Position numbers and translations under genes: made by a program | Shown: positions 1-9,554 of the stretch, one piece after another | Layout of the letters: each line of letters opens with the position of its first letter | Numbering within the stretch: position 1 is the first letter of the stretch | NCBI RefSeq assembly: GCF_000969765.1 | Contig: NZ_CP011096.1 | Location: 782,496-846,495 of the forward strand | Direction: 5' to 3' | Length of the DNA: 64,000 nucleotides | Origin: Mycoplasmopsis synoviae ATCC 25204 | GTDB taxonomy: Bacteria; Bacillota_I; Bacilli_A; Mycoplasmatales; Metamycoplasmataceae | Notes under the pieces: generated by a model | What the model saw: the letters and a program-made list of their open reading frames with translations, nothing else | What the model was told of the DNA's origin: nothing | The model's database searches: none

Positions 1-352
1 CGGCAAATCCTTTACCTTTAGAGGTTCCAGATACGTCAACTAATTCTCCTACGCTGAAGATATTCACTAAAACACTTTGACCTAATTCGTAACCGTTCAT
101 GTTACGAATTTCTTTAACGAAGCGCTTAGGTGTTGTATTGGCTTTTTTAAAGTGTCCCGTTTCAGGTTTATTTGATAATTTTTCTCTTTTATCAAATACT
201 GAAAGTTGAACAGCTTCATAACCATTTGATTGTTTTGTTAAAACCTTGGTTACAACATTTGGCTTAACTTCAATTACTGTAACTGGAATTGCTGTTCCGG
301 TTTCAGAGTAAATTTGAGTCATACCAACTTTACGTCCTAAGATTCCTTTCAT
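1..352 (-). CDS. rplC: 50S ribosomal protein L3 (3' end outside window)
   Basis: Ribosomal protein L3, a primary 23S-binding protein of the large subunit. The visible N-terminal part (about 117 residues) begins [15 protein letters not shown], the family's typical opening, followed by the beta-barrel segment with [16 protein letters not shown]. The gene runs off the left edge of the window, so the C-terminal half is not seen. The ATG at 352-350 is preceded by a good Shine-Dalgarno (AAGGAGAATC). It lies 17 bases downstream of rpsJ, the normal S10-operon order, and should be expressed from the promoter ahead of rpsJ. Confidence 0.97.
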
Positions 353-369
353 GATTCTCCTTATGAATA

Positions 370-675
370 TTATTTTTCTTTAAATTTAAGTCCAACACCA
401 GCTGGAAGCTCAAGTCTTTTTAACTTGTCAAGTAGTTCGCTACTTGGGTTTTCAAGCACTACTAATCTTTGGTGAGTTCTTGATTCGAATTGTTCACGAG
501 ATTTTTTGTTAACGTGAACTGATCTAAGAATTGTCACTTCTTCTCTTTTAGTAGGCATTGGAATTGGACCTACAAATTTGTTTTTGGTAGCAACCGCTAA
601 TGAAACTAATTTTTTAGCAGCTTCATCAACCACTTTGTGATCGAATCCAAAAACTTTAATTTGGGTTTTTGCCAT
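370..675 (-). CDS. rpsJ: 30S ribosomal protein S10
   Basis: Ribosomal protein S10 (NusE), 101 residues, the family's usual size, first gene of the S10 operon. It sits in the 30S head and in many bacteria also joins the transcription antitermination complex on BoxA RNA. Motifs seen: [20 protein letters not shown] at the N-terminus and [20 protein letters not shown] in the middle. An in-frame extension reaches to 741, but the ATG at 675 has a strong ribosome site (AAGGAGACAACG), so I choose it. BoxA-like rRNA leaders, its possible partner sites, occur in this window's rrn operon. Confidence 0.97.
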
Positions 676-792
676 CGTTGTCTCCTTATTGTTTCTAAGA
701 ACATATCCAATTTGCAAAACTACCTGATAAACCCTCAACAACTTTTTTGGTGTATCAGCAACCTTTACAAACTATGGGCTATATGCTTATCA

Positions 793-798
793 ATTATA
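793..798 (-). promoter_or_regulatory. -10 box ahead of the S10 operon
   Basis: On the minus strand TATAAT is preceded by TTG (ATTGTATAATTG), about 118 bases upstream of the rpsJ ATG. A weak TTAGAT -35 candidate lies 16 bases further up. This leaves a leader of about 110 bases before rpsJ, in which I see no clear riboswitch. Inferred from sequence only. Confidence 0.5.
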
Positions 799-874
799 CA
801 ATAATGCAGAAAAAATCTAACAAAAAAATTCACAAAATTTTAGCTAAAAATAATGTGAATTTTTTAAGTGTAAT

Positions 875-893
875 ACGCCTATTTTTCAGGCGT
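875..893. terminator. Hairpin between trx-like gene and rpsJ
   Basis: A 6-bp stem ACGCCT / AGGCGT with a 7-base loop. It lies just past the stop of the thioredoxin-like gene (905), so it may end the pyk operon on the minus strand. The T-rich tract is better on the plus side, so direction is uncertain. Confidence 0.45.
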
Positions 894-904
894 TTTCATT
901 TTTT

Positions 905-1252
905 TTATTTAGAAATTCTTTGTTCAATTCAAGTCTTTAGAACTTCACCAGGAACATACTCGTATGCTTTTTCAACAATTTCTTGTCCCTTTAAAAGAAT
1001 GTGTGTTGGCACTTTTAAAACTTGTCATCTGCTGTCTGGATTTCTAAAAAGTTGAGCTTCTTCAGCGTCAACATTTACAAATTTAATGTTGTCTTCTTCT
1101 GAAAATGAACTAGCAAGTTTAGTAACTACTGGCTTCATCATTTTGCAATCTCCACATCAATCTGTGGTGAATTCTAAAAATAATAAATCTGAATCTTTAT
1201 TGTTTTTCACTAATTCTTGAGCTTCAGCTCATTTTAATCTTGTAATTTCCAT
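905..1252 (-). CDS. Thioredoxin-fold protein with CGDC active site
   Basis: A 115-residue thioredoxin-fold protein. The motif W32-C33-G34-D35-C36 is visible (the Trp is encoded by TGA), and a cis-proline loop KVPTHILLK lies about 50 residues later, as in thioredoxins. CGDC differs from the CGPC/CGAC of housekeeping thioredoxin, and a second, more typical thioredoxin gene lies at 11647-11952, so this one may have a special substrate. There is no signal peptide, so it should be cytosolic. It is the last gene of the pyk operon, 9 bases after the coiled-coil membrane protein. Family assignment is firm; the specific role is unknown. Confidence 0.85.
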
Positions 1253-1261
1253 GTTTTATCC

Positions 1262-2965
1262 TTAATTATCATCTACTAAAAAGTCACTTACATCAATTTC
1301 ATTGGTTATTTTTTGCAGCTTTTCATCGCTATAGGTATAATGACCTTTTTGTTTTGTTTGCATCCTTTGGTTTTTTGGCTGGAAGTTTTTCGGATTTACA
1401 TCATCTCTTAAAATTCCATCGCTTTCATGAACCATTCCAAGACTAGTATCTCCTAGCTTTCTAGGTTTAAATAAACCAACTTTGCTTGAATTTTTTTCTT
1501 CTAATCAGTTGTAAAACTCTTGTTTTTCAAGTGCTTCTCTATTTAGCTCTTCAACTGTTTTTTTGGTTTCTTTGACTGGTTTTGGAGCAAAAAGTGGTCT
1601 TACTTCTTCAAATTCTGGTTCAAGTTTAATGCTTTGAGTAGCTTCCTGTTTTAAGAATTCATCCAAGTCAAATTCTTCGATTTTAGCTTTTTTAACTACT
1701 GGCGCTGGCTTAGAATTTGCAAATATCCCATCATTAGGTTTAGGGCCAGTATCAACTACTTGAGTTTTTACTTGCGGCTTAGGAATAGGAACAGCTTGAG
1801 TAACTTTAACTTCTTGAGTAAAGCCTTGATTTGGCCTAGCTAATCTTAAATTAGTAGCAAAAGGAGTTTGATTGTTTTGCCATGTAGAATGATTTTCATC
1901 AAAAAAGTCTAGCTGTTTTTCTTGATTTCTTAAATTTCTATTTTCTACAGTTAATTTTTCAATTTGATCTTTTAAAGTTTGATTTTCTAAATATAGCGAA
2001 TTAGCTCTTGCTTCATCTGCTTTAGAAAGTTCAAATAATTTAACAGCTTCAATTTCTTGAATTTTTTCTTTTTTAAGCTGCTCAAAGACTTCTTTTTCTA
2101 AATCTTCAACAGTGTTGTGAATATAATCAAGTTTGAAATATATTGCAGCTTTCATTAAAAAGTTTAAATATTTTTCAACGCTAGTTGTATATGAATAATG
2201 ATAGCTAGAATATCTTAAGTAATCTTTATATTCTTGAAGATTATTTTCTCTTTTGAAAATAGAGGCGTTATTTTTTGATAAATCTACAACTATTAATTCA
2301 GCAAAACTAGTAGCTCCTAAAAAAACAAGTAAAAATAAAGTGAGTATTCATGAAAGCGAAGCTACTACTAGCGCATTTCCTAGCGAATCAAAGATAACTC
2401 CGACATGTAAAAATGCACCTAGCGGAATTTGGCTATTATTAAAATATTTTCATCAACCATTAGCAAAAAGTTCTTGAATTCTAACTAAAGTTGGATTAAA
2501 AAATAAACTCGAATTTTCATAAACAATGTAGTGAAAATATAAATAATCACATAGAGCTAATATAAAAAATCAATAAAATAAAAATTTAACTATTTTCTTG
2601 CTTACTACTTTTCAAGGTATTTTAATATCTCTACTTGAAAATCATGACAGCGCCTTATTTTCAAAAAGCTTATTAAGTAGCACCATCATAAGTAGCAGAT
2701 AAACCAGAAGACACAACGGAAAGACTAAATTTCCAAGTCATGAATTTATTGAATAAATATAAATTTCAAAAAATATTGGTGGCAGAAAATCGCTACGAAG
2801 TAAAAACAGTAGCGAGAATCCTAGCAGAATTGAATTTAAAAAAAACACTACAAGATAAAAAAGTAAATGTCAGATAGAATAACTAGATTTTGTATTAAAA
2901 TCTTTTTCTATTCTCTTATACTTTTGGAGTTTAAAAAACTCTTTCTTGTTTAGTGTTTTTGTCAT
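1262..2965 (-). CDS. Polytopic membrane protein with long cytoplasmic coiled-coil tail
   Basis: A 567-residue protein I do not recognise, read through several TGA Trp codons. Residues 1-30 are charged. Residues about 30-270 hold four or five hydrophobic segments (e.g. YLVVFFLNSILLGFSLLFLL, WLGNLVFPLCLLVYLLLMMV, FFILALCDYLYF, WILTLFLLVFLGATSFAEL). From about residue 285 the protein becomes soluble: a predicted coiled coil (LENQTLKDQIEKLTVENRNL) and then a Pro/Lys-rich, probably disordered tail with KPAPVVKKAK and a final IDVSDFLVDDN. The start ATG at 2965 lies 2 bases after the stop of the RNase J-like gene, so the two are almost surely co-translated. The layout suggests a membrane anchor or scaffold for cytoplasmic partners; that is inference. 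Confidence 0.8.
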
Positions 2966-2967
2966 AT

Positions 2968-4641
2968 TTATACGCTTATAAAACTTAGAGCAACTACCGA
3001 ATCTTTATCAGTGGTTTTAAAGATTTTTTTTCTAACGCTTTTTCTAAGGCGTTTGTTTAATTCTTTAATTGATTTAAATTTTTCTTTAGAAATTATTTTT
3101 ACGATTGTAGCTTTGATGAGCTTTTTAATATCATCAAAGTTTTCTTCGCTGGTTACTCCAGTAAAGTCGATTTGAATTTCATCAAGAATCATTTTTGGTT
3201 TATTAGGTTTAGATGAATATAAAACGTTAATAATAATTGCGCCTTCTCTACCAAGAGTTTCTCTTTCAGATACTATTTCGCTTGATATATCACCAACACC
3301 AAAACCATCAATAATAGTTTCGCCTATTTCTTTAATTTTAGCATTACTATTAATTAATTTGTCATCTTCAAAACGAGCAATTGCTCCGTTTTGAAGAACT
3401 AGCGAGTCAAAATTAAATTTATTTTGTTTTGCTGAGTCTTTTAAATAGTTACTTGAGTCAATTAAATAACGATATAGACCTGCTACTGGTAGGAAATATT
3501 TTGGGCGCAGCGCAAGTAGAAGATTTGATAAATCTTCTTTTGTAGGATTGGATCTAAAAAGCTCTAAATCAGATACATCTCAAATATATGGAGTAACTTT
3601 TGCAATTTGATCCAGAAGCGATGCATATAATGACTCAGTTCCATTAATTGGCGGAGCCATCATAATTACTCTATGATCACTTTTTAGTTTTAGATAAGCA
3701 TCTTCATTATCTAAAACTCTTTGGAACCTTTTATATAGCCTAGTTAACTTCCCAGTAAATAAAATAACGCAGTCTTTGTGTTTTTTAATAGTTTTGTGAT
3801 CTAAAATTTCAGGAAGAAAGCTTCCAAATTCTAAATTGGTTTTAGATAAAAGGTTAAGCAGATTAGCATACGTTCTTCCGTAGATTACAATTTTTTTATT
3901 GTACTTTTTGCAAAGGTTAATTATTTGGTCTAAATTAACCATTTCTTCATCGTATGAACCAACTACGATTTGATAGTTTGAATCAATTGATTCTTTGAAA
4001 ACATTTTCAATGTAATCAGGAAGATTTAGCCGCGACATAGCAGTAGCTGGATAATTGCTTTGCCCGGCGTTTGTAATTAGCCCTACTAAAGGCTTGTTAT
4101 CTAATTTAGCTAAAAGATTTTTGTAGTTTAAATTACCAAAGTATTTTAAATCACCTTCTACGTAATTAAACATAAATAAAAAGCTTCCAAATTCTAATTT
4201 GAATAAAAAGGCTAAATTACCAGGAATAGATCCTGAAACTGGAATGGCTTGAATTTTTAAATTTTTAAATTCTAAGTCTTTGTCAAAGGCGATAACTTTG
4301 TATTGACTAGGACTTATATTGTATTTATTTAAACGATTGATAACTATCGTTTTATTATATGAAGAGGTATAAATTTTTAAGTTAGGAATTTTCATTACAA
4401 GTCAAGGTATGGCAGAAAAATTGTCATTTTTAACATTTGTAATAAAAACACCTTGAATTCTATTTTTTCTTTGTGTTAGATATTCAAAGTTAGGAATAAG
4501 CGCATCAACTCCATTTGTAGAGTTGATTGGAATTTTAACACCAACATTAATTATAAAAATATCAGCTTGGTGTTCAAGAACGTAACAATTTTTTCCGTTT
4601 TCGTCTTGTCCACCTAAAGCAAATAAATTAATATGTGCCAT
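2968..4641 (-). CDS. RNase J-like protein with a degenerate metal site
   Basis: A 557-residue member of the metallo-beta-lactamase/beta-CASP RNase J family. The N-terminus NLFALGGQDENGKNCYVLEH, the beta-CASP part (DHRVIMMAPPINGTE) and the C-terminal domain (DGFGVGDISSEIVSERETLG) are all present, and length matches RNase J. The metal-binding motif HxHxDH is not: residues 69-74 read NVKNDN in the context GVFITNVKNDNFSAIPWL. The later conserved His of the loop P-V-H-G-E is also lost (LRPKYFLPVAGLYRYL). So the zinc-dependent nuclease centre appears absent. In mycoplasmas a degenerate RNase J partner could support an active paralogue, as RNase J proteins form hetero-oligomers in Firmicutes; that role is inference. 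The start overlaps the pyk stop by one base. Confidence 0.88.
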
Positions 4642-6074
4642 TATTGAACTGTATATTCTTTAATAGAATCATTTTCAACTACAAGGAATTTATCACCTTT
4701 AGAATATTCAAAAGGTTTTAGAGCTAAAATAGCTTTTGAATGGTCTTTTTTAATTTCTGAAAATAATTCTTTTGAATCTAATGAGGTGAAAACACTTGAA
4801 TAAATACCAAATGAATTTGTTAGTTTTTCATCATCTAAAATACCTACGATTGTAGTATTTGGACGATAGTTAGCTACCTTTTTAAGAAGTTTTCCAGTTC
4901 TAGATAAAACAATTGCAAATTTGTATTCGTTGCCTTGAGTTTTTTTAGCAATTTCGTATGCAATTAATGAACGAAGATCTGAACCTAGTTTTTCTTTAAT
5001 TTTTTCTAAATGCACTGGGTAGTAGATTTTTGAATAGAATTCTCTTTCTGCACGCTTAGAAATTTTTGTCATGGTTTGAACAGCTTCTAGAGGAAATCCA
5101 CCATTTGCTGATTCTCCTGAAAGCATGGTTGAATCTGCTCCAAGTTCTACTGCAAAATAAACATCAGTTACTTCTGCTCTTGTTGGATGAGGTGAGTTTT
5201 CCATTGAATCAAGCATTTGAGTTGCAACGATAACTGGTTTACCTGCTTCACGACATTTTCTAATAATCATTTTTTGGTAGTATGGAACTTCGTAGTAAGG
5301 AACTTCAAGTCCTAGGTCACCTCTAGCCACCATTATTCCATCTGAAGCTTCGATGATTTGGTCAATATTTTTAATTCCTAAAGTTGATTCAATTTTAGAA
5401 ATAATTTCAATGTGCTCTCCGCCATTTTCTACTAAAACTTTTCTAAGTTGTTTTACGTTTTCAGCAGAGTTAACAAAAGAAGCTGCTACATAGCTAATTC
5501 CATTTTGAACTCCAAATTTAACGTCTTCAACATCTTTAGGACTTAAAAATGGAAGGCTAAAGTCAACTCCTGGAAGGTTAATTCTTTTATTTGTTTTAAG
5601 TTTGTGATTGTTTTGCACATAAACTTGTACAAGACCTTTTGAAACTCTTACAACTTTTGTTGATAGTTTTCCATCATCTAAAAGTACTGAATCATTAACT
5701 TGCAAGTCAAGTGACATATCATATGACACTGAAATTTGTTCTGAATTTCCTTCTAGGTTTTTATATGCTTCTTCAGTGGTTAAAATATCAAGCATTGTTC
5801 CTTGCTTAATAAGTTGAACACCATCTTTCATTTTACCAACACGAATTTCAGGTCCTTTGGTATCTAGCATTAATGAAAGAGGAAGGTTTAATTCTTTTGA
5901 AACTTGTTTTGCTAAGTTAAATTTATTTTTTTGTTCTTCGTATGATCCGTGACTAAAATTAGCTCTCACGCAAGTTACACCTGCTTGAACTAATTTTTTT
6001 AACATTTCATAATTATCACTTGAAGGTCCGATGGTAGCTACTAATTTTGTTCTTTTATCGGTTTCTTTATACAT
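4641..6074 (-). CDS. pyk: Pyruvate kinase
   Basis: Pyruvate kinase, 477 residues, transfers phosphate from phosphoenolpyruvate to ADP, the last ATP-yielding step of glycolysis. Seen: KLVATIGPSSDNYEML and RANFSHGSYEEQ at the N-terminus, DTKGPEIRVGK, the catalytic lysine strand EIISKIEST, the metal-binding MVARGDLGLEVPYYEVP and the MLSGESANGGFP active-site block, then a normal C-terminal domain. It heads an operon with the RNase J-like gene, whose ATG overlaps its stop (TAATG). Linking an RNA-decay-like gene with a glycolytic enzyme recalls the enolase/PFK contacts of RNase J complexes in Bacillus. Confidence 0.97.
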   Translation of the reverse strand: MYKETDKRTKLVATIGPSSDNYEMLKKLVQAGVTCVRANFSHGSYEEQKNKFNLAKQVSKELNLPLSLMLDTKGPEIRVGKMKDGVQLIKQGTMLDILTTEEAYKNLEGNSEQISVSYDMSLDLQVNDSVLLDDGKLSTKVVRVSKGLVQVYVQNNHKLKTNKRINLPGVDFSLPFLSPKDVEDVKFGVQNGISYVAASFVNSAENVKQLRKVLVENGGEHIEIISKIESTLGIKNIDQIIEASDGIMVARGDLGLEVPYYEVPYYQKMIIRKCREAGKPVIVATQMLDSMENSPHPTRAEVTDVYFAVELGADSTMLSGESANGGFPLEAVQTMTKISKRAEREFYSKIYYPVHLEKIKEKLGSDLRSLIAYEIAKKTQGNEYKFAIVLSRTGKLLKKVANYRPNTTIVGILDDEKLTNSFGIYSSVFTSLDSKELFSEIKKDHSKAILALKPFEYSKGDKFLVVENDSIKEYTVQ

Positions 6075-6139
6075 TATTCTCCTATAATGAGCTTATCCCA
6101 ATTAATTATTTTTAATTTTACATTATTTTAGACAAAAAG

Positions 6140-6175
6140 AAAAAGCCTAGTTTTGTTGTGGTTCTGAGGCTTTTT
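6140..6175 (-). terminator. Terminator after the pta-ackA operon
   Basis: A 9-bp stem AAAAAGCCT / AGGCTTTTT with an 18-base loop, followed on the minus strand by TCTTTTT. The hairpin overlaps the last codons of the exported-protein gene and separates this operon from pyk. Confidence 0.7.
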
Positions 6176-7370
6176 CTTCTTCAGCTTTTAGAGCTGTTTT
6201 TGGCAGCGATAGTTTAGCGGTATACACTAATTGACTAGGCGCTGATTTTAGATATAAATTGTAAATGAATTCGTATTCATTTCTTTCTGGATTTAAAAAT
6301 GGAATATCAATAAATTTAAGGTTATATTCTACTGGCAGATTATTAACATTTAATAGTGCATAATTTGCGCCAAGTAAATCAAATGATTTTTTAATATCTT
6401 CGATTGTATATTTATCAAGACCATCGGTTGCAAAAGATAGCTTATCACCTACTACTTTTGCAGCAAAATAATCTTTTAATAAAGAATAACTTTGTGTTGT
6501 TATATCTAAATAGATATTATCAAGGCGCACTTTTTGATCTAAGTTTGTAGGAATTGCCATAGGCACATTGGCAGTTAGTCTTAAATTAAATTTTAAGTTG
6601 TTATTATCATCAAAAACTAATGATGAATTTAAAAAGTCAACGCTAGCTACTGTTGATGTTTCAAAGTTAAATGCGCTCTGAATCATTGATAGTTTTTCAG
6701 TTGCAGCGCCACTTGTATATTGCGCTTTAAAGTCATCTAAATTTTTAAATGAATCTAAATAAGTAAAGTTTAAATTTACTGAATTAAAGCTAAGTAAATT
6801 TCTTAAATTTAAATCACCAGAATCTTCTGATACTTTTTTAAATCCACTAGCTTCAAAAACTTTAGTAATAACGTTAGCAGGATTTGTTTTACTTGTTAAA
6901 GTAACTTGCAGATATAAAGTTCCATTTAATTCATCGCTAAATGAATCAAAGCTTATTTGAAAAGCTCCAAGATAGTAATTTAAAAAGATTCCATCAGGAG
7001 TCATTAAAGTAAAGTCTTTGCTTTGAAGTTCTACTAAAGTAGGGGCTTTGCTAAATGTCAGTAATTTTGATCAATAATTTGGAGTTGAATCATATCCTGA
7101 ATTAGCGCTATTATAAATTCTATGATTTGAAAATGAATTAGCGTAGTAGTTTTTAACTCTTGCGCTTGCATTAAATACAAAATTATCAAGAGTTACAACT
7201 GATCCACCAATTGTATTTATATTTTGTTCTTGATAATAAATTCTATTTACTTCTTTTGTATTTTGAACTTTAGAAAAAGCCAAAACCGAAACGCCAACTG
7301 TCGCAGATAGAGTTGCAGCAGCAGATAAAAGCAGCAAAATTAATTTATATTTAAATTTAAGTTTTTTCAT
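6147..7370 (-). CDS. Membrane-anchored exported protein of unknown function
   Basis: A 407-residue protein of no family I can name. Residues 1-35 are a basic N-terminus (KKLKFKYK) plus one hydrophobic segment (LILLLLSAAATLSATVGVSV), a signal peptide or membrane anchor; there is no lipobox cysteine. The rest is hydrophilic and predicted extracellular, rich in beta-forming and Asn/Ser/Leu residues, with no obvious catalytic motif, ending in acidic EEEKASEPQQN. A TGA Trp at about residue 100 must be read through. It starts one base after the engB stop, so it is the last gene of the pta-ackA-coaD-engB operon. A surface protein or processed exoprotein is likely. Confidence 0.75.
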
Positions 7371-7371
7371 T

Positions 7372-7935
7372 TTAAAAATTTGAATTTATATTTTCTTTGA
7401 GCTTATCAATTTGATATTTAGTTTCACTTGAAACTATTAAGTAATTAAAACTTTCCTTTTCAAGATAAGTTTTAATTTTTTTATTTAGCTCATTTTTTTC
7501 TTTGGTATTGAGCTTATCTATTTTAGTAAAAACAATAAAGTAGTTTAAATTATTTTCTTTAAGAAATGAAAGAATTTCTAAATCTATTTTAGTAAATCCT
7601 AGCCTAGAATCTATTAAAAGATAAAGCATTTTTAAATTGCTTCGATTTAAAAGATATTCTTCAATCATAGCCATCATTTTATCTTTTAAATCTTTGCTAA
7701 GCTTTGCATATCCATATCCAGGAAGATCAACATACACTTGATTTAATTCATTTTCAAAAAAGTTAATCAGTTGAGTTCTTCCAGGAGTTTTAGAAACTTT
7801 AGCAAGGCCTTTGCTGGTAAGTGCATTTAGCAACGAAGACTTACCTACATTAGATCTTCCTCAAAATGCGATTTCAGAGTTTTTATGAAAATATCAGTTT
7901 GTATAATCACTTGATGATTTAACGAATTTAAACAC
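7372..7935 (-). CDS. engB: Ribosome-assembly GTPase EngB (YsxC/YihA)
   Basis: A 187-residue TRAFAC GTPase required for late assembly of the 50S subunit. G1 is GRSNVGKSS (residues 26-34), G3 DLPGYGYAK, G4 TKID; spacing is typical. I place the start at the GTG at 7935, because VFKFVKSS...NWYFHKNSEIAFWGRSN aligns with the usual N-terminus of mycoplasma EngB and no ATG is available; two TGA Trp codons lie in this part. The start overlaps the end of coaD by 8 bases, which suggests translational coupling. The next gene (exported protein) follows after one base. Confidence 0.92.
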
Positions 7936-8374
7936 TGTTTTTATTTAACTTTTTACCGTGTCTAAGTAATGTTGAAGAATAATTGATATTTTCATAATCA
8001 GGCATTATTAAAATAGTTTCTAAATTGCTATTTAAGAATTTATTTCCAGCCGCTAGCTCTATTTCATAACTATAATCTTTAATATTTCTAGCACTTCTAA
8101 TTAAATAATTACAGTCATGCTTTTTAGCAATATTAGCTATGAAATCATCTTCGTTTAATAAAACTTCTACGTTTTCAAATTTTGAAAGTTTTTTTTTAGT
8201 ATTTAAAAATCTAGTTTTAATTCCAGTTAAATTATTTTTATCTGGATTAATGCTAACAATAACATAAACATAATCAAAAAGCTTAACGGCTTTTTCGATT
8301 ATGTTAATATGACCTTTATGAATTGGATCAAAACTTCCAGGGTAGATAGCCTTTTTTAAATTATTCTTGGTCAT
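7928..8374 (-). CDS. coaD: Phosphopantetheine adenylyltransferase
   Basis: CoaD transfers AMP from ATP to 4'-phosphopantetheine, giving dephospho-CoA, the penultimate step of coenzyme A synthesis. 148 residues, slightly short of the usual 160. The nucleotidyltransferase motif AIYPGSFDPIHKGHINI is at residues 9-25 (HxGH), and the C-terminal YSSTLLR matches the conserved SST-x-(I/L)R. Its neighbours pta and ackA use and recycle CoA/acetyl-CoA, so the grouping makes metabolic sense. The start overlaps the end of ackA by 14 bases. Confidence 0.93.
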   Translation of the reverse strand: MTKNNLKKAIYPGSFDPIHKGHINIIEKAVKLFDYVYVIVSINPDKNNLTGIKTRFLNTKKKLSKFENVEVLLNEDDFIANIAKKHDCNYLIRSARNIKDYSYEIELAAGNKFLNSNLETILIMPDYENINYSSTLLRHGKKLNKNSV

Positions 8375-9554
8375 AAAGTTTTAATGCATTTTTAGCAATA
8401 ACTAATTCTTCATTAGTTCTAATTACATAAACTTTAATTTCACTATCAGGAGTTGAAATCAATTTATAATCTGAATATTTTTCAAGATTTTTTTCAGGGT
8501 CAATTTTAACTTTTCTAAAGTTAATTAAATTAACCACTTCTTCTCTGGTTGCAATATCGTTTTCGCCAATACCAGCGGTGAAAACTATCGCGTCTAATTT
8601 ACCACCTAAGCTATTGAAATACTTAGCGATGTAGTCTACTATATTTTTAGCAAATAAATCAAGAGCAAATCTAGCTTGCGTATTTCCTTCACGAGCCGCT
8701 TTTCTTACGTCACGCATATCACTAGATACTTCAGAAACTCCAAGCAGTCCACTTTTTTTGTTAAGTAGATCGGTAAATTCTTCTACTGACATATTTTTTT
8801 GTGCTTTAACAAATGCGTGAATTGATGGATCAATATCCCCACTACGAGTTCCCATCATAATTCCAGCTAAAGGAGTTAGTCCCATTGAAGTGTCAAAACT
8901 TTTTGAATCTTTAACAGCACATAAACTTCCACCATTACCGATGTGAAGATTAACAAAAGTAACTTTGTCTTTTTTAAGAATTTCTTCTAGTTTTTTTGTA
9001 ATGTAATAATGCGAAATTCCATGAGCTCCGTAACGCTTGATTTTTAATTCTTTTACAAGTGAATTATCAATTGCATATGATGAATTAACTCTATCAATTG
9101 TAGTATGAAATGCTGTATCAAAATCAGCTGACATTTTAGCTTTTGGAAATACTTTTTCAAAAGCCTTAATAGATTGAACCGCACCAGGGTTATGTAGCGG
9201 CGCATAAATTGAACATTTTTCAATGATTTCAACTACTTTAGCATCTAGCTTAGTTGATGAAGAAAAATAATCAGCTCCTTGAACTACTCTAAATCCGATG
9301 TATTTAATTTCTTCTTTATCTTTTATTAAATTTATCTCTTGCATAAATTTATATAAAACATCAACTGCGTTTTCATGATTTTTCATGTCAACGTATCTAT
9401 CGAATTCATCATTGTATTTAATGCTAATGTGACCTTCTGAAAGACCAATTCTTTCTGCAAGTCCACTAGCAATTGATTGCATAGACTCTTTATCAAATAA
9501 ATTAAATTTAATTGATGAACTACCTGCGTTTATTACTAAAATTTTTTCTTTCAT
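8361..9554 (-). CDS. ackA: Acetate kinase
   Basis: Acetate kinase, 397 residues, makes ATP from acetyl phosphate and ADP, releasing acetate; with Pta it is a main ATP source in fermenting mycoplasmas. Seen: VINAGSSSIKFNLFD (ASKHA phosphate-1 loop), the active-site SADFDTAFHTTI and YGAHGISHYYIT, NLHIGNGGSLCAVKDSKSFDTS, MGTRSGDIDPS and the adenosine loop FTAGIGEND. Its ATG overlaps the pta stop by one base (TAATG). Confidence 0.97.
   Translation of the reverse strand: MKEKILVINAGSSSIKFNLFDKESMQSIASGLAERIGLSEGHISIKYNDEFDRYVDMKNHENAVDVLYKFMQEINLIKDKEEIKYIGFRVVQGADYFSSSTKLDAKVVEIIEKCSIYAPLHNPGAVQSIKAFEKVFPKAKMSADFDTAFHTTIDRVNSSYAIDNSLVKELKIKRYGAHGISHYYITKKLEEILKKDKVTFVNLHIGNGGSLCAVKDSKSFDTSMGLTPLAGIMMGTRSGDIDPSIHAFVKAQKNMSVEEFTDLLNKKSGLLGVSEVSSDMRDVRKAAREGNTQARFALDLFAKNIVDYIAKYFNSLGGKLDAIVFTAGIGENDIATREEVVNLINFRKVKIDPEKNLEKYSDYKLISTPDSEIKVYVIRTNEELVIAKNALKLYDQE

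Noticed and set aside
747..1055. Plus-strand open frame antisense to the CGDC thioredoxin-like gene and covering the S10 promoter region
   Set aside because: No ribosome site, no family resemblance, and the opposite strand holds a clear gene.
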